A stretch of DNA of 64,000 bases from MGML01 sp964493985 (GCA_964493985.1 CAZBQL010000001.1:12559-76558), one strand, 5' to 3'. Positions 1-9,090 are shown, counted from the stretch's first letter. The notes: generated by a model not told the origin, from the sequence alone. Numbers and translations are program-made.

Positions 1-167
1 CTAGCTTAGCTTTATATAGACTGGTCGCCGACTATGTACCCCAATATGCGAACACGTGGTATTTCCAGGGAATTGCTATTGTGGGCGGGGCCGGTCTGAT
101 TGTCGGTATTATTTTTGAAATTATTGAAAGAGTTAAAGCCAGAAATAAACCGGAAGAAACGGAATAA
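1..167 (+). CDS. C-terminal fragment of an unidentified membrane protein (truncated by window edge)
   Basis: An open frame read from base 3 runs without interruption to TAA at 165-167, giving about 54 residues. It contains one clear hydrophobic stretch (around GIAIVGGAGLIVGIIF) followed by a charged, Lys/Glu-rich tail (IIERVKARNKPEETE). This is the usual end of a multi-spanning inner-membrane protein whose C-terminus is cytosolic. The stop lies 11 bases before the lysS start, so the two genes are probably cotranscribed. The family cannot be named from this piece. Confidence 0.6.
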   Translation, partial: SLALYRLVADYVPQYANTWYFQGIAIVGGAGLIVGIIFEIIERVKARNKPEETE

Positions 168-178
168 ACAGGACTAAA

Positions 179-1660
179 ATGACATCAAGACTCGACCGTA
201 TAACGCAGCAAAGAATCGATAAGGCGGAAAACCTGCGAAAGTCGGGTATCGACCCATACCCCAACAGCTATCCCCGTACTCATACAGCCGTACAGGCAGT
301 TGAATTGCTTGAAGCCATAGAAAAGGGTGAGAACAAGGAAGCAAAGGTGTCGGTTGCCGGGCGTATTATGGCCAACAGGTCGATGGGGAAAAGTTCTTTC
401 ATGGACATCAGGGACTCAACCGGCAAAATCCAGCTTCTATTCATGAACATCAATCAATTGGATGAACACAAACTAAAGATATTTAAGGACCTTGATATCG
501 GTGACTTTATTGGAGTCGAGGGTACTATCCTCCGGACAAGGACCGGAGAACCAACGGTAAGAGTAGAAAGTTACATCCTGTTGTCAAAGTCGCTTCTGCC
601 TCTGCCGGAAAAGTGGCACGGCCTGGTGGATGTTGAAACACGCTACCGCCAGCGATACGTCGACCTTATCGCAAATAACGAAGTGAAAGAAATGTTCAAG
701 ATACGCAGCAGGATTATCACTGCTATCAGACAATTTCTTGATAACAGGGATTTTCTTGAGGTGGAAACACCGGTCCTCCACCCCTCCGCAGGAGGTGCCC
801 TGGCCGCACCGTTCATTACGCATCACAACGCTCTCGACCGGAATTTTTACCTCCGTATAGCACTCGAACTGCACCTCAAGCGATTGATCGTCGGCGGTTT
901 TGATAAGGTGTATGAGATAGGATATGTTTTCCGTAACGAGGGTATCTCCACGACTCATCATCCGGAATATACTCTCCTGGAAACATACGAAGCCTACGCT
1001 GATTACAGCCACGTAATGAAAATGCAGGAAGAACTTATATGTGAGGTCAGCCGTAAGGTACTGGGAACTGACACTATCGAATATGCCGGAGACACGATCG
1101 ATCTCACTCCTCCCTGGAGACGGATAACCCTGCGTGACGCCGTCAAAGAATACAGCGGTATCGACTTCGTAAAATATCCTACCGCTGCCGGACTGATGGA
1201 AAAGATGCGTTCACAAGGGATAGAAGCCGATCCGAATAAAAACTGGGCAAAACTGGTCGATGAGCTTCTCAAGACCTGTGTACGTCCGAAATTGATACAG
1301 CCAACGATTGTCTATGACTACCCGGTTTCCATGTCGCCTCTGGCCAAGAACAAGCCGGGTGAAGAACGTGTTGTAGAGAGATTCCAGTCGATAATCGCCG
1401 GTCTCGAAGTGGATAACGCCTACAGTGAGTTAAATGATCCGATATTACAGAGAGAAAGGTTCGAAGAGCAATTAAGAGAACGACAGGAATCCGATGAAGA
1501 ACGGTGGACGATAGATGAAGACTACCTGACCGCGCTGGAATACGGTATGCCGCCTACCGGTGGACTTGGTATCGGGATCGACCGCCTGGTAATGCTGCTT
1601 ACCGATAAACAATCGATTCGCGAAGTAATATTATTCCCTCAGTTAAGGGAAAAGGGGTAA
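179..1660 (+). CDS. lysS: Lysyl-tRNA synthetase, class II
   Basis: Charges tRNA-Lys with lysine in the cytosol. The 493-residue length is normal for bacterial LysS. An N-terminal OB-fold anticodon-binding domain (about residues 55-135, with VSVAGRIMANRSMGKSSFMD) precedes the class II catalytic core. Motif 2 is visible as FRNEGISTTHHPEYTLLE and motif 3 as GLGIGIDRLVMLL near the C-terminus. The ATG at 179 has only a weak ribosome site, but the N-terminus matches the family. The last codons and the stop codon lie inside a 17-bp sequence repeated just upstream of serS, so the C-terminus may have been shaped by a small repeat. lysS and serS are in tandem on the same strand and probably one transcript. 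Confidence 0.97.
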   Translation: MTSRLDRITQQRIDKAENLRKSGIDPYPNSYPRTHTAVQAVELLEAIEKGENKEAKVSVAGRIMANRSMGKSSFMDIRDSTGKIQLLFMNINQLDEHKLKIFKDLDIGDFIGVEGTILRTRTGEPTVRVESYILLSKSLLPLPEKWHGLVDVETRYRQRYVDLIANNEVKEMFKIRSRIITAIRQFLDNRDFLEVETPVLHPSAGGALAAPFITHHNALDRNFYLRIALELHLKRLIVGGFDKVYEIGYVFRNEGISTTHHPEYTLLETYEAYADYSHVMKMQEELICEVSRKVLGTDTIEYAGDTIDLTPPWRRITLRDAVKEYSGIDFVKYPTAAGLMEKMRSQGIEADPNKNWAKLVDELLKTCVRPKLIQPTIVYDYPVSMSPLAKNKPGEERVVERFQSIIAGLEVDNAYSELNDPILQRERFEEQLRERQESDEERWTIDEDYLTALEYGMPPTGGLGIGIDRLVMLLTDKQSIREVILFPQLREKG

Positions 1661-1733
1661 GGGTAACTTATATACTCATTCACCTCTTCCCAACGGGAGA
1701 GGAATAATGTGGATGGAGGGAAAAGGGGTAAGG
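1646..1733. repeat. 17-bp direct repeat flanking a small palindrome in the lysS-serS gap
   Basis: The 17-mer AGGGAAAAGGGGTAAGG occurs identically at 1646-1662 and 1717-1733. Between the copies is an imperfect inverted repeat with arms 1683-1691 (CCTCTTCCC) and 1695-1702 (GGGAGAGG) around AAC. The first copy supplies the lysS stop codon and the second contributes purine-rich sequence in front of serS. The arrangement resembles a short intergenic repeat or a remnant with duplicated flanks. No second copy of the whole element was recognised in this window. Confidence 0.6.
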
Positions 1734-1735
1734 AA

Positions 1736-2983
1736 ATGCTGGATCTGAAATATATCCGAGAAAATCTGGAATCGGTAAAACAAGCCATGAGTTCCCGGCA
1801 GGATTCCGCGCCCCTCGATGAGATAATCAAGCTTGACACGGAACGGCGCAGCAAGGTATCCGAACTCGAGGAATACAGACGTCAACGCAAAGAAGCAGCA
1901 CGTGAAAGAAAACAGGACGAAGCATCTATAGAACAAGGCCGCAACCTGCGCAACATGATCAACACCCTCGAAGAAGAGGTTAGAGAACTGGACGAACGGC
2001 TGGAAGGACTGCTCCTCCAGGTCCCTAATATTCCTCATGAGTCCACTCCTTTAGGCAAAGGAGAGGAAGATAATACTTTCGTACGGTCCTGGGGTGAACC
2101 GCGAAAACTGGATTTTAAACCTTTGCCACACTGGGAGTTGGGTGAGAAACTGGGGATAATTGACTTCGACAGGGGAGTTAAACTGTCGGGGAGTCGCTTC
2201 TACGTACTTAAAGGCCTTGGAGCACGCCTTCAGAGAGCGATAATTGCTTTCATGCTCGATCTTCATACCTCAAAGCACGGATATTATGAGATATACCCCC
2301 CGTGGATGGTCAAGCGTGAGATCATGGTCGGCTCAGGCCAGCTACCAAAATTCGAGGAAAATCTCTATCACGACGAAGAAGATGACTTCTGGTTCGTGCC
2401 CACTGCCGAGGTACCGGTAACAAACCTGCACAGTAACGAGATACTCCAGCCGGGAACTCTCCCGATATACTACGTCGCCTATACTGCCTGTTTCCGGAGA
2501 GAAAAAATGTCAGCCGGACGTGATACTCGCGGTATAAAACGCGGTCACCAGTTCGATAAGGTGGAAATGTATAAGTTCACCGAACCCGAAACCTCCTACG
2601 AAGAACTGGAGAAAATGGTAAAAGATGCCGAAGATGTCTGCCGGGCACTGGAATTGCCTTATAGAATAATCGAGCTCTGCACCGCCGATATCAGCTTCGG
2701 TGCGACGAAAGGCTACGACCTTGAGATGTGGGCGCCGGGCTGCGAAGAATGGCTTGAGGTCAGTTCATGCTCCAACTGTACCGATTTCCAGGCGCGCCGG
2801 GCGAATATCCGATACCGTCCCGCTCCGGATTCCAAACCCCGCTTTGTTCATACTCTGAACGGTTCCGGCCTGGCCCTGCCCAGGGTAATGATAAGTATAA
2901 TGGAGAATAACCAGCAGGCTGATGGTACGATACGTGTCCCGGATGTCCTCCAGGACTTCATGAAGACAGACATCATCAGGTAA
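1736..2983 (+). CDS. serS: Seryl-tRNA synthetase
   Basis: Charges tRNA-Ser (and tRNA-Sec if the organism makes selenocysteine, which matters given the UGA-containing gene at 20403). The N-terminal part (residues about 1-105) is the long antiparallel coiled coil that grips the tRNA variable arm. The class II core follows, with motif 2 around FRREKMSAGRDTRGIKRGHQF and motif 3 around LNGSGLALPRVMISIMEN. I chose the ATG at 1736 because MLDLKYIRENLE is the standard family N-terminus. A GTG at 1709 would add nine residues (MDGGKRGKE) encoded by the neighbouring repeat, and it does have a GAGAGG six bases upstream, so it cannot be excluded. The protein is 415 residues from the ATG. Confidence 0.96.
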   Translation: MLDLKYIRENLESVKQAMSSRQDSAPLDEIIKLDTERRSKVSELEEYRRQRKEAARERKQDEASIEQGRNLRNMINTLEEEVRELDERLEGLLLQVPNIPHESTPLGKGEEDNTFVRSWGEPRKLDFKPLPHWELGEKLGIIDFDRGVKLSGSRFYVLKGLGARLQRAIIAFMLDLHTSKHGYYEIYPPWMVKREIMVGSGQLPKFEENLYHDEEDDFWFVPTAEVPVTNLHSNEILQPGTLPIYYVAYTACFRREKMSAGRDTRGIKRGHQFDKVEMYKFTEPETSYEELEKMVKDAEDVCRALELPYRIIELCTADISFGATKGYDLEMWAPGCEEWLEVSSCSNCTDFQARRANIRYRPAPDSKPRFVHTLNGSGLALPRVMISIMENNQQADGTIRVPDVLQDFMKTDIIR

Positions 2984-3060
2984 GATACCGGACGCCCATA
3001 TTCAGTGATTGAGATGAAGGTCACATACTCTCTTCTACATTGAAACTAGAATAAAAGCAT

Positions 3061-3159
3061 ATGAAGAAAGAGCATGTTGTCCTCATGGGAATGGTACTAT
3101 TCTTTATAGCAGTCGTCGCCTATATCGTGATAGCCGGAGCCGGTATCTCTCCCGTCTGA
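3061..3159 (+). CDS. Possible 32-residue single-span membrane microprotein
   Basis: ATG at 3061 opens a 32-codon frame ending TGA at 3159. It reads as a short Lys-containing N-terminus (MKKEHVV), one hydrophobic helix (about residues 8-28) and a short ISPV tail. The composition and positive-inside start are what a real small membrane protein would show, and it fills the gap between serS and the convergent STT3 gene. Against it, no good ribosome site precedes the ATG and the frame is short. A small GC hairpin (CCCC-GTA-GGGG, near 3172-3182) follows it. Function unknown. Confidence 0.4.
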   Translation: MKKEHVVLMGMVLFFIAVVAYIVIAGAGISPV

Positions 3160-3217
3160 GGTTTGTTTAATGCCCCGTAGGGGTACATTGAATAGAAAGT
3201 AAGATGGATGTACCGTC

Positions 3218-5644
3218 TTATTTTGTGTATTGGAAGACTTTTACCTGTGGTGTAAGATTTCCTGATGTAAGCTGCAGACCCTGTTCCGAAGCATGCACTA
3301 ACTCGTAGTTGTCCAGCGCCTCCAGTGGTATGCACGGAGCCATAGGATCATTACTGACTATCCGGTAATTACCGGTTTCCTGGGCAGATATGAATTCACT
3401 CGCATCCTCATATGAAGTATATTGCGTGGCTTCCGTAATCAACTTGAAAACATTGCCTGCTTCATCCTGACGTTGTTCATAACCAATAACCCAGATACTT
3501 GTCGAATTCGCAGCCTGGCAGTTAAAATTATACATTCGGACTGCCATAGATTGGAAATATTCGGGGTAGAATAAAGGTCTCTGGATCAGTTGTGTCTGGT
3601 CCTCGGGATTGGTTACCAGGTACATATCGAAGAAATCCGTCACCTGCATCCCTCCCCAGGTTATAACCGCCCAGAATTTACCGCTGGCGTTATTAGGATT
3701 TACATAAGCTGTTTCATAATCGATGATTATGTATCTTCCATCGACTTTTTCTATCACTTTGTCGGCTGTTTCTTCATCCTGCGCCGTAAAGAATGCAGCC
3801 ATATCTCTAATGGCACGTGGGTCCTGTCCCGGGTTGGCACATGGTAAACGATGGGCCATCCTGGTTATCCAGTAACCGTAATCCCACCATGAAAGAACGC
3901 CATACGCGGTATCCGGGTAAGGGTAATATACATCCAGTGCTTTGTAATAATCTGTCGTATTCGTAGTATCCGGATAGCTGCTCAGAATAGATGAATAAGA
4001 AATATACTTGTCGGATTGCACCAGGGCGTAATATTCGTCAGGATTACCGAAAGGATCAGGAGTATTCTCCCGGACCCAGTCGAGCACACTACACCAGGCA
4101 TCGGAAGGAGCGTAGGGCACTCTTTTAGATGCGTCGATTGCCGGCTCTATACTCCAGAAATAACCTGTGAAAAATACAACAATTACAACCATAGCCATTA
4201 TAGAATAAGGGGCTATTAACGGATTGCCTTGCTGCCTCCGGACAGCCCTCCGCTTCACGTTTTTTGCTCTCTCTATCGCCTGTTTTACCCTCTCAGTGAA
4301 GACATGTGCTCTGGCATAATCGATAACAAGCCATGTGACATACCCGGTAAGTAAAGCAATATTGACACTGTAATAATAACCAAACCGGCGTTGTCCGAGA
4401 TTCGCTATAAATATAATGATACTCCAGACAAGAAAAAGGGTCTTTTCAAAACTTCCCTGTTTAAAGAAGTAATACAGGAGTATCAACATAGATATAATAG
4501 CTATGAAAAAGGTGGTATTATAATTATTCCAGACAATAGCAAAAGCATTTCCGTATGATGCACTTATAAGCGGCTGCATTTCGATGGTAGTCAGTTGTTC
4601 TCCGACTGGTCTGAATATGGAAAACGCCTCCAGCATCGACTTAACAATACCTGGAGAAATCAGGTAGAAAACACCGAAGCCTGCCGCTCCCATAACAATT
4701 ACTGTTACCGGGTAATATGCGGATTTCCAGTCCCTCTTCGCCATAAACCAGGATAATAATCCAAGGGCAGCACAACCGACTGCTCCAACCAGCGAGGACG
4801 CAGGTATTATTGTCGCCACATTACCGGGAAGAACGATTAAAAAACCAACAAAAAACATAATCGTACCGACAATCGACAGGTATTCGGTAGACCTGCTTTT
4901 AAGATGGTCGATAACAAACTGTATGAGCAGGAAAACGAATACAATAAACGTAAACATTGGAGCACCCGACCAGGTCAGGCCGAACATACCCAGCGTGACA
5001 CCGGCAAGCAGACTATAGATTAACGGTTTTCTCACTGAAGGCCAGTCAAATTTCGTGAATTGAACGAACCGCACATCATTCTTTCTGGCAGCTTTCAACC
5101 CAAGTATCACGAACAGAATGAGAAGCGAGGTAAGAAAAACTTCAAAACAGTGATAGTCTGAAAAACCGAGTTTAGTACGGGAAAGATATTCACCCGGCAG
5201 TACAGCCAACAAAGCAGCCGAAAACACTCCACCCCATTTCCCGATCAACTCCCTGCCAATAAAAAAAACGATCACAATGGTCAGCGCTGCAAATACCGGC
5301 GGAGTGAACACGCCGACAATATCTATTGCACGCTGGCCGGGTGTGACCAGCCCGAAAATGCTGCTTACGCTGGCAATCAGGTTATTATATAGGTGGGTCT
5401 GGGCGATACTGCTTCCGCCGGGATAGAGTAAGTAAGGATCAAAATTGGATGCGCTGGGGAAATTAGCTGCCAGGTTATCCACAAGCCTCATCTGAAAATA
5501 TGCATCGGCGCTGGAATATTTTATCCAATCACCTTTGAATATCTGGCTGTATGATAGAACTGTCCTGAGTATAAAAGCTATTGCGGCTATGACTGCAACG
5601 AGAATACCGGTCAGTACGGATGACGGGAGTTTGAGTTTATTCAC
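3218..5644 (-). CDS. STT3/AglB-family oligosaccharyltransferase
   Basis: Membrane enzyme that transfers a glycan from a lipid carrier to asparagine in secreted proteins. The 808 residues begin with about a dozen transmembrane segments and end in a large exported domain, the STT3 layout. The first catalytic acidic motif is SADAYFQMR (Asp47), a second is GFSDYHCFE, and the invariant WWDYG lies at residues 586-590. The start is GTG at 5644, with AGAGGA about eight bases upstream. It is on the minus strand with no partner glycosyltransferases nearby, so the glycan pathway must be encoded elsewhere. The length is closer to archaeal AglB than to Campylobacter PglB. Family assignment is secure; activity is inferred. 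Confidence 0.9.
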   Translation of the reverse strand: MNKLKLPSSVLTGILVAVIAAIAFILRTVLSYSQIFKGDWIKYSSADAYFQMRLVDNLAANFPSASNFDPYLLYPGGSSIAQTHLYNNLIASVSSIFGLVTPGQRAIDIVGVFTPPVFAALTIVIVFFIGRELIGKWGGVFSAALLAVLPGEYLSRTKLGFSDYHCFEVFLTSLLILFVILGLKAARKNDVRFVQFTKFDWPSVRKPLIYSLLAGVTLGMFGLTWSGAPMFTFIVFVFLLIQFVIDHLKSRSTEYLSIVGTIMFFVGFLIVLPGNVATIIPASSLVGAVGCAALGLLSWFMAKRDWKSAYYPVTVIVMGAAGFGVFYLISPGIVKSMLEAFSIFRPVGEQLTTIEMQPLISASYGNAFAIVWNNYNTTFFIAIISMLILLYYFFKQGSFEKTLFLVWSIIIFIANLGQRRFGYYYSVNIALLTGYVTWLVIDYARAHVFTERVKQAIERAKNVKRRAVRRQQGNPLIAPYSIMAMVVIVVFFTGYFWSIEPAIDASKRVPYAPSDAWCSVLDWVRENTPDPFGNPDEYYALVQSDKYISYSSILSSYPDTTNTTDYYKALDVYYPYPDTAYGVLSWWDYGYWITRMAHRLPCANPGQDPRAIRDMAAFFTAQDEETADKVIEKVDGRYIIIDYETAYVNPNNASGKFWAVITWGGMQVTDFFDMYLVTNPEDQTQLIQRPLFYPEYFQSMAVRMYNFNCQAANSTSIWVIGYEQRQDEAGNVFKLITEATQYTSYEDASEFISAQETGNYRIVSNDPMAPCIPLEALDNYELVHASEQGLQLTSGNLTPQVKVFQYTK

Positions 5645-5802
5645 AAAGATGTTCCTCTAATAACACGAAAATTCAGTAGTATAATAGCTTTGCCCTAGTA
5701 TTACACACTCGGATGCCTTTGGCAAGAGTATTTTGTATCAAAAATATCTTGAACGTATGACCTTTGCGCTAACAGACTCTTCTGGAGTAGAATTTATAGC
5801 CG

Positions 5803-5887
5803 GGAGGGGTGTCCGAGAGGTCTAAGGAGGCGGTCTTGAAAACCGCTGTCCCGCAAGGGACCGTGGGTTCGAATCCCACCCCCTCCG
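5803..5887 (+). tRNA. tRNA-Ser(UGA)
   Basis: Folds as a class II tRNA. Acceptor strands GGAGGGG (5803-5809) and CCCCTCC (5880-5886) pair fully, with discriminator G at 5887. The anticodon stem GCGGT/ACCGC holds the loop CTTGAAA, giving anticodon UGA. A long variable arm typical of serine tRNAs follows, then the T arm GTGGG-TTCGAAT-CCCAC. CCA is not encoded. A TAGAAT at 5788-5793, with TTGCGC 18 bases upstream of it, is a plausible promoter. Confidence 0.95.
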
Positions 5888-5942
5888 CCGGTTACCAGTA
5901 TTTTTATTTACCGTGAATATCCTTTATCAGGAGACATTTAAT

Positions 5943-6155
5943 ATGGTAAATGCTATTTTCATTATCATTGGCCTGGCAGTCCTGGCATTAATAGGTTGGA
6001 TAGCCCAGGGATTCTTCTTTACCGCCCAAATACCGCTGATCTTCCGCATCCTTGTGGGCATTGTAGCCATAGGCGGGGTGTCGCTGCTCCTTGTCGTTAT
6101 CAGGGACAGGATAAAACAGGCAAAGAAGGAAAATTTTAAAGGAGTGGATAAATGA
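5943..6155 (+). CDS. Small two-span membrane protein, unknown function
   Basis: A 70-residue protein with two hydrophobic helices (about residues 3-27 and 32-52) and a basic, cytosolic-looking tail (RDRIKQAKKENFKGVDK). ATG at 5943 is preferred over an upstream GTG at 5913 because AGGAG lies nine bases before it. Its TGA overlaps the ATG of the next gene (ATGA at 6152-6155), so translation of the two is coupled and they probably act together. No family is recognised. In other genomes YbjQ proteins often sit beside small membrane proteins, which fits this pairing. Confidence 0.75.
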   Translation: MVNAIFIIIGLAVLALIGWIAQGFFFTAQIPLIFRILVGIVAIGGVSLLLVVIRDRIKQAKKENFKGVDK

Positions 6156-6466
6156 TTATCACTACTTCCGAGACAATTCAAGGTAAACCTATTGTAAAGA
6201 CTATTGGACTGGTTAAAGGCAGCACCATCAGGGCAAGACATATCGGCAGAGATATCATGGCAGGACTCAGAGGTGTCGTAGGTGGTGAGATTACGGAATA
6301 CACAAAGATGATGGCTGAATCCAGGGAACAGGCTTTACAGCGAATGGAGGAAGACGCTACGGAACAGGGCGCAAATGCTATAATTGCCCTGAGATTCACT
6401 ACCTCGATGGTAATGCAGAGTGCCTCTGAAATACTTGCCTACGGTACAGGCGTGGTTATCGAATAG
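6152..6466 (+). CDS. YbjQ/UPF0145 family protein
   Basis: A 104-residue cytosolic protein of the YbjQ (DUF74) family. The diagnostic pattern is an N-terminal GLVKGSTIRARHIGRDIMAGLRGVVGG region, a middle helix rich in Glu/Arg with ALQRMEEDA, then GANAIIALRF and a C-terminal YGTGVVIE. The family forms ring-like pentamers and has been called a heavy-metal-binding domain, but no enzymatic role is established. AAAGGAG lies eight bases before the ATG, inside the previous gene, so the pair is translationally coupled. It ends convergently with the radical SAM gene 18 bases away. Confidence 0.85.
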   Translation: MIITTSETIQGKPIVKTIGLVKGSTIRARHIGRDIMAGLRGVVGGEITEYTKMMAESREQALQRMEEDATEQGANAIIALRFTTSMVMQSASEILAYGTGVVIE

Positions 6467-6484
6467 TATAAAGCCGTCTGTTTA

Positions 6485-8191
6485 TTACTTTCCTGTGAGA
6501 AGTGCCCAAACCGAATTGATGTAACGTAATTTTTCCTTTCCCATCGAAAGTTCCAGGTGAATTTTTTCACTATTCGGGAATGCGTTTATACGGTCGATGT
6601 CAGGCTTCATGCGGGCTAATTCTTCTTCAGCGTTATCTCCGGCAAGCACTTCGTCTATCCTGTGCATCATGGCACGGGCTTCTTCGATACGCTTGATCCC
6701 GACCTCTGCAAGATCATCCGGAATTACACCGTATTTGGACTTCAGTCGTACCAGTCTGAGAATACCTTCATAGGTGCTTTCCACTATCTCATTGCGAGTC
6801 ATCCATTCAGTTTCATAATTTAATGTGTATTTCCAGCTTGGTGACTCCAATGCTCGCCTGTATTCTTCTACGTTCCTGAAAAGTACCTTATAACCATGCT
6901 TTTCAGACTGCTCATAACCAAGACTTCCCGGGTCGAGAAAAGGAGACAGAGGAGAGAGGAACAAAGCCAGGCGTTCGGTTCCTTTGAATTTTTCCATCAG
7001 GTAACCACAGTAATCGACCGTATCCATTACCGACTTCATATCCTGCCCCGGCATGCCGACCATGTAGAACACGTCCATTCTACCGCAGCCCACTTCCAGC
7101 GCATCACTGATCATGTTTTCGAGGGCTTCATCGGTATAATTCCTTCCCGATTTTTTCCTCACCCCGTAGTCATGAGATTCCGGTGAAATTTCAAGGCAGA
7201 ATCCGGGAGCGGCCAGACTCATCTGTTGAAGTGCTTCTTTCGACATGGGCGAGAATATCTCGAACATCAACTGGTTCTTTACTCTCTTTTCCCGTAAACG
7301 CCGTAATACCTCATTGGCATAATCTTCCCCTTTTTGATAAAGGTCGCCGAGAACGAAAATCGGCCCCCGGCTGAAACGCGCTATCTGCCTGATATCACGC
7401 ACGACAGCCTCCGGTGATCTGAAGACTGGTTTCTGTCGATTATGATAACACCGGAAAGCGGCATTAGAACCACCGCATATCACGCAATTATTAACACAAC
7501 CGCGGCAGGTAATAACTCCTGTAATGGGATAACGCAGCCAGTCGCTAACCGGTATGTGACCGACAAGGTCACGGTACCTGATTACCGACCTGATCACCCC
7601 GCCATAATGATTGATCATCACATCCTCGATATCATCAGGTACGTTGGTAAAAGGATTTATCCTGACATCACCGTCAGAGTCCTTCCAGACCAGGTTGGGT
7701 ATTGTACCGGGATCTCCCCCCTTGATTATGCAGTCCATCAATTGCCGGAAAGGCTCTTCAGTGGAATCACCCCTTATAAGAAAATCTATCTCCGGGTACT
7801 CGATCAGTTGTTCGTGAAAGTAGGTCGCTGAAAAACCGCCGAAGACAACCTTTGAGTCCGGGTGATACTTCTTTACCAGCCTGGCTACCTCAATTGAGCC
7901 GTGACTGTGGACCATCCAGTGCAGGTCGATTCCGAACACCGGAGAGTCCAAATTTTTTATCATCTTTTCGGCATCGAAATTCCTGTTCCGGAGCATGAGG
8001 ACCGCAAGATTGACTATCCGTACCCTGTATCCGGCCTTTTCCAGGTACTCGGCAATACTGGCAAGACCGATAGGATACATCTCGAAAACCGGTGATGGCG
8101 GAACAAGATCACTCACCGGACCGTAAAGAATGGCCTTCTCTCGAAAGTCGTACACACTCGGAGCGTGGAGTAAAACAAGGTCTATAGCCAT
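6485..8191 (-). CDS. B12-binding radical SAM protein
   Basis: A 568-residue enzyme with an N-terminal cobalamin-binding Rossmann domain (residues about 1-190, ending FLIRGDSTEEPF) and a radical SAM domain. The [4Fe-4S] cysteines are C232, C236 and C239 in RGCVNNCVIC, with an extra Cys at 229. A C-terminal helical extension of about 130 residues follows. Members of this broad group methylate or rearrange unactivated carbons; the substrate cannot be told from sequence. The ATG overlaps the stop of the upstream ubiA-like gene by one base, so the pair is coupled and may act on a prenylated quinone or lipid. That last step is inference. Confidence 0.88.
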   Translation of the reverse strand: MAIDLVLLHAPSVYDFREKAILYGPVSDLVPPSPVFEMYPIGLASIAEYLEKAGYRVRIVNLAVLMLRNRNFDAEKMIKNLDSPVFGIDLHWMVHSHGSIEVARLVKKYHPDSKVVFGGFSATYFHEQLIEYPEIDFLIRGDSTEEPFRQLMDCIIKGGDPGTIPNLVWKDSDGDVRINPFTNVPDDIEDVMINHYGGVIRSVIRYRDLVGHIPVSDWLRYPITGVITCRGCVNNCVICGGSNAAFRCYHNRQKPVFRSPEAVVRDIRQIARFSRGPIFVLGDLYQKGEDYANEVLRRLREKRVKNQLMFEIFSPMSKEALQQMSLAAPGFCLEISPESHDYGVRKKSGRNYTDEALENMISDALEVGCGRMDVFYMVGMPGQDMKSVMDTVDYCGYLMEKFKGTERLALFLSPLSPFLDPGSLGYEQSEKHGYKVLFRNVEEYRRALESPSWKYTLNYETEWMTRNEIVESTYEGILRLVRLKSKYGVIPDDLAEVGIKRIEEARAMMHRIDEVLAGDNAEEELARMKPDIDRINAFPNSEKIHLELSMGKEKLRYINSVWALLTGK

Positions 8192-9090
8192 TACAGACCG
8201 AAGACCCTCGATAGTATATACCCTATTCCTACGAGAAGCTGGGTGATAAGCACGACCTGTACGTTCGCTGCCAGTGCCCCCACTAGGACAGGTTTATCAT
8301 CGTATTTCAAAGAGCCGCGGATCGCTTTTACTGCCATCGGTACTGTAAGGAGACCAATGAGAGTTATTACCGGCATCTGCCGGGCAATTACGGCGCCGAT
8401 TATCCACAGGTAGACCAGGACCGTCATAGCAGAGTATAACCTGGCGGAGTTTTTCTTCCCCCAGAGAATGGGTGTAGTCTTTCTTCCTGCGCCCGCATCT
8501 GCTTGAGCATCCGGGAATTCGTTTAAAAACAGGAGGTTATGTACAAGGATAAATGATGGTACAGAAGCGATAACTGCAGGCCAGGTGAACTGACCTGTCT
8601 GCACAAAATATGCACCAAGCACAGGTAACATACCCAGACCAAGTCCCGGCGCCCATTCCGGCCAGGGTATTTTAAGAATTATCGGACTGTATATAAGGAT
8701 ACACACCGCCGCTACTACTAAAAGCGGCAGTAACTCCAGCCCGTTTTCCATACTAAGTACATAGTATGCACCGATTGGTATGATGATTATGAAGGCTATC
8801 AACCCTATCCACAAAGCCTGCCTTGCTGTAAAAAGACCCTGAGGAAGAGCCCCGCTTCCTCCATTGAACATTGTTCTCTCCGTATGCAAATCGATACCGC
8901 TTTTAAAGTCGAAATATTCGTTAAGTACATCAACACTGATATGAGCCATCAGTATACCGAAACCCGCCAGCAAAGCATTTCCAACGTGGAAAGAACCGTT
9001 ATACCATGCTAACGTTGCTCCTAAGAAAGCCAGCACTATCGACAGGGGAAGAAAAGGAGCACGGATTATCATTAACCATCTGTTCATCAT
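8191..9090 (-). CDS. UbiA-superfamily prenyltransferase (MenA-like)
   Basis: An integral membrane protein of 299 residues with about eight or nine hydrophobic helices. Both Asp-rich prenyl-diphosphate/Mg2+ motifs are present: NEYFDFKSGID (57-67) and NEFPDAQAD (190-198). Such enzymes attach a prenyl chain to an aromatic or other acceptor, as in menaquinone synthesis. The second motif resembles MenA (1,4-dihydroxy-2-naphthoate prenyltransferase), but no men genes are nearby, so the acceptor is open. ATG at 9090 has AGGA seven bases upstream. It overlaps the stop of a 41-residue zinc protein (ATGA) and its own stop overlaps the radical SAM start, giving a tight three-gene operon. Confidence 0.88.
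   Translation of the reverse strand: MMNRWLMIIRAPFLPLSIVLAFLGATLAWYNGSFHVGNALLAGFGILMAHISVDVLNEYFDFKSGIDLHTERTMFNGGSGALPQGLFTARQALWIGLIAFIIIIPIGAYYVLSMENGLELLPLLVVAAVCILIYSPIILKIPWPEWAPGLGLGMLPVLGAYFVQTGQFTWPAVIASVPSFILVHNLLFLNEFPDAQADAGAGRKTTPILWGKKNSARLYSAMTVLVYLWIIGAVIARQMPVITLIGLLTVPMAVKAIRGSLKYDDKPVLVGALAANVQVVLITQLLVGIGYILSRVFGL

Noticed and set aside
2046..2063. 18-base inverted repeat (CTCCTTT-AGGC-AAAGGAG) in serS
   Set aside because: It encodes a normal SerRS linker (TPLGKGEE) and needs no separate explanation.
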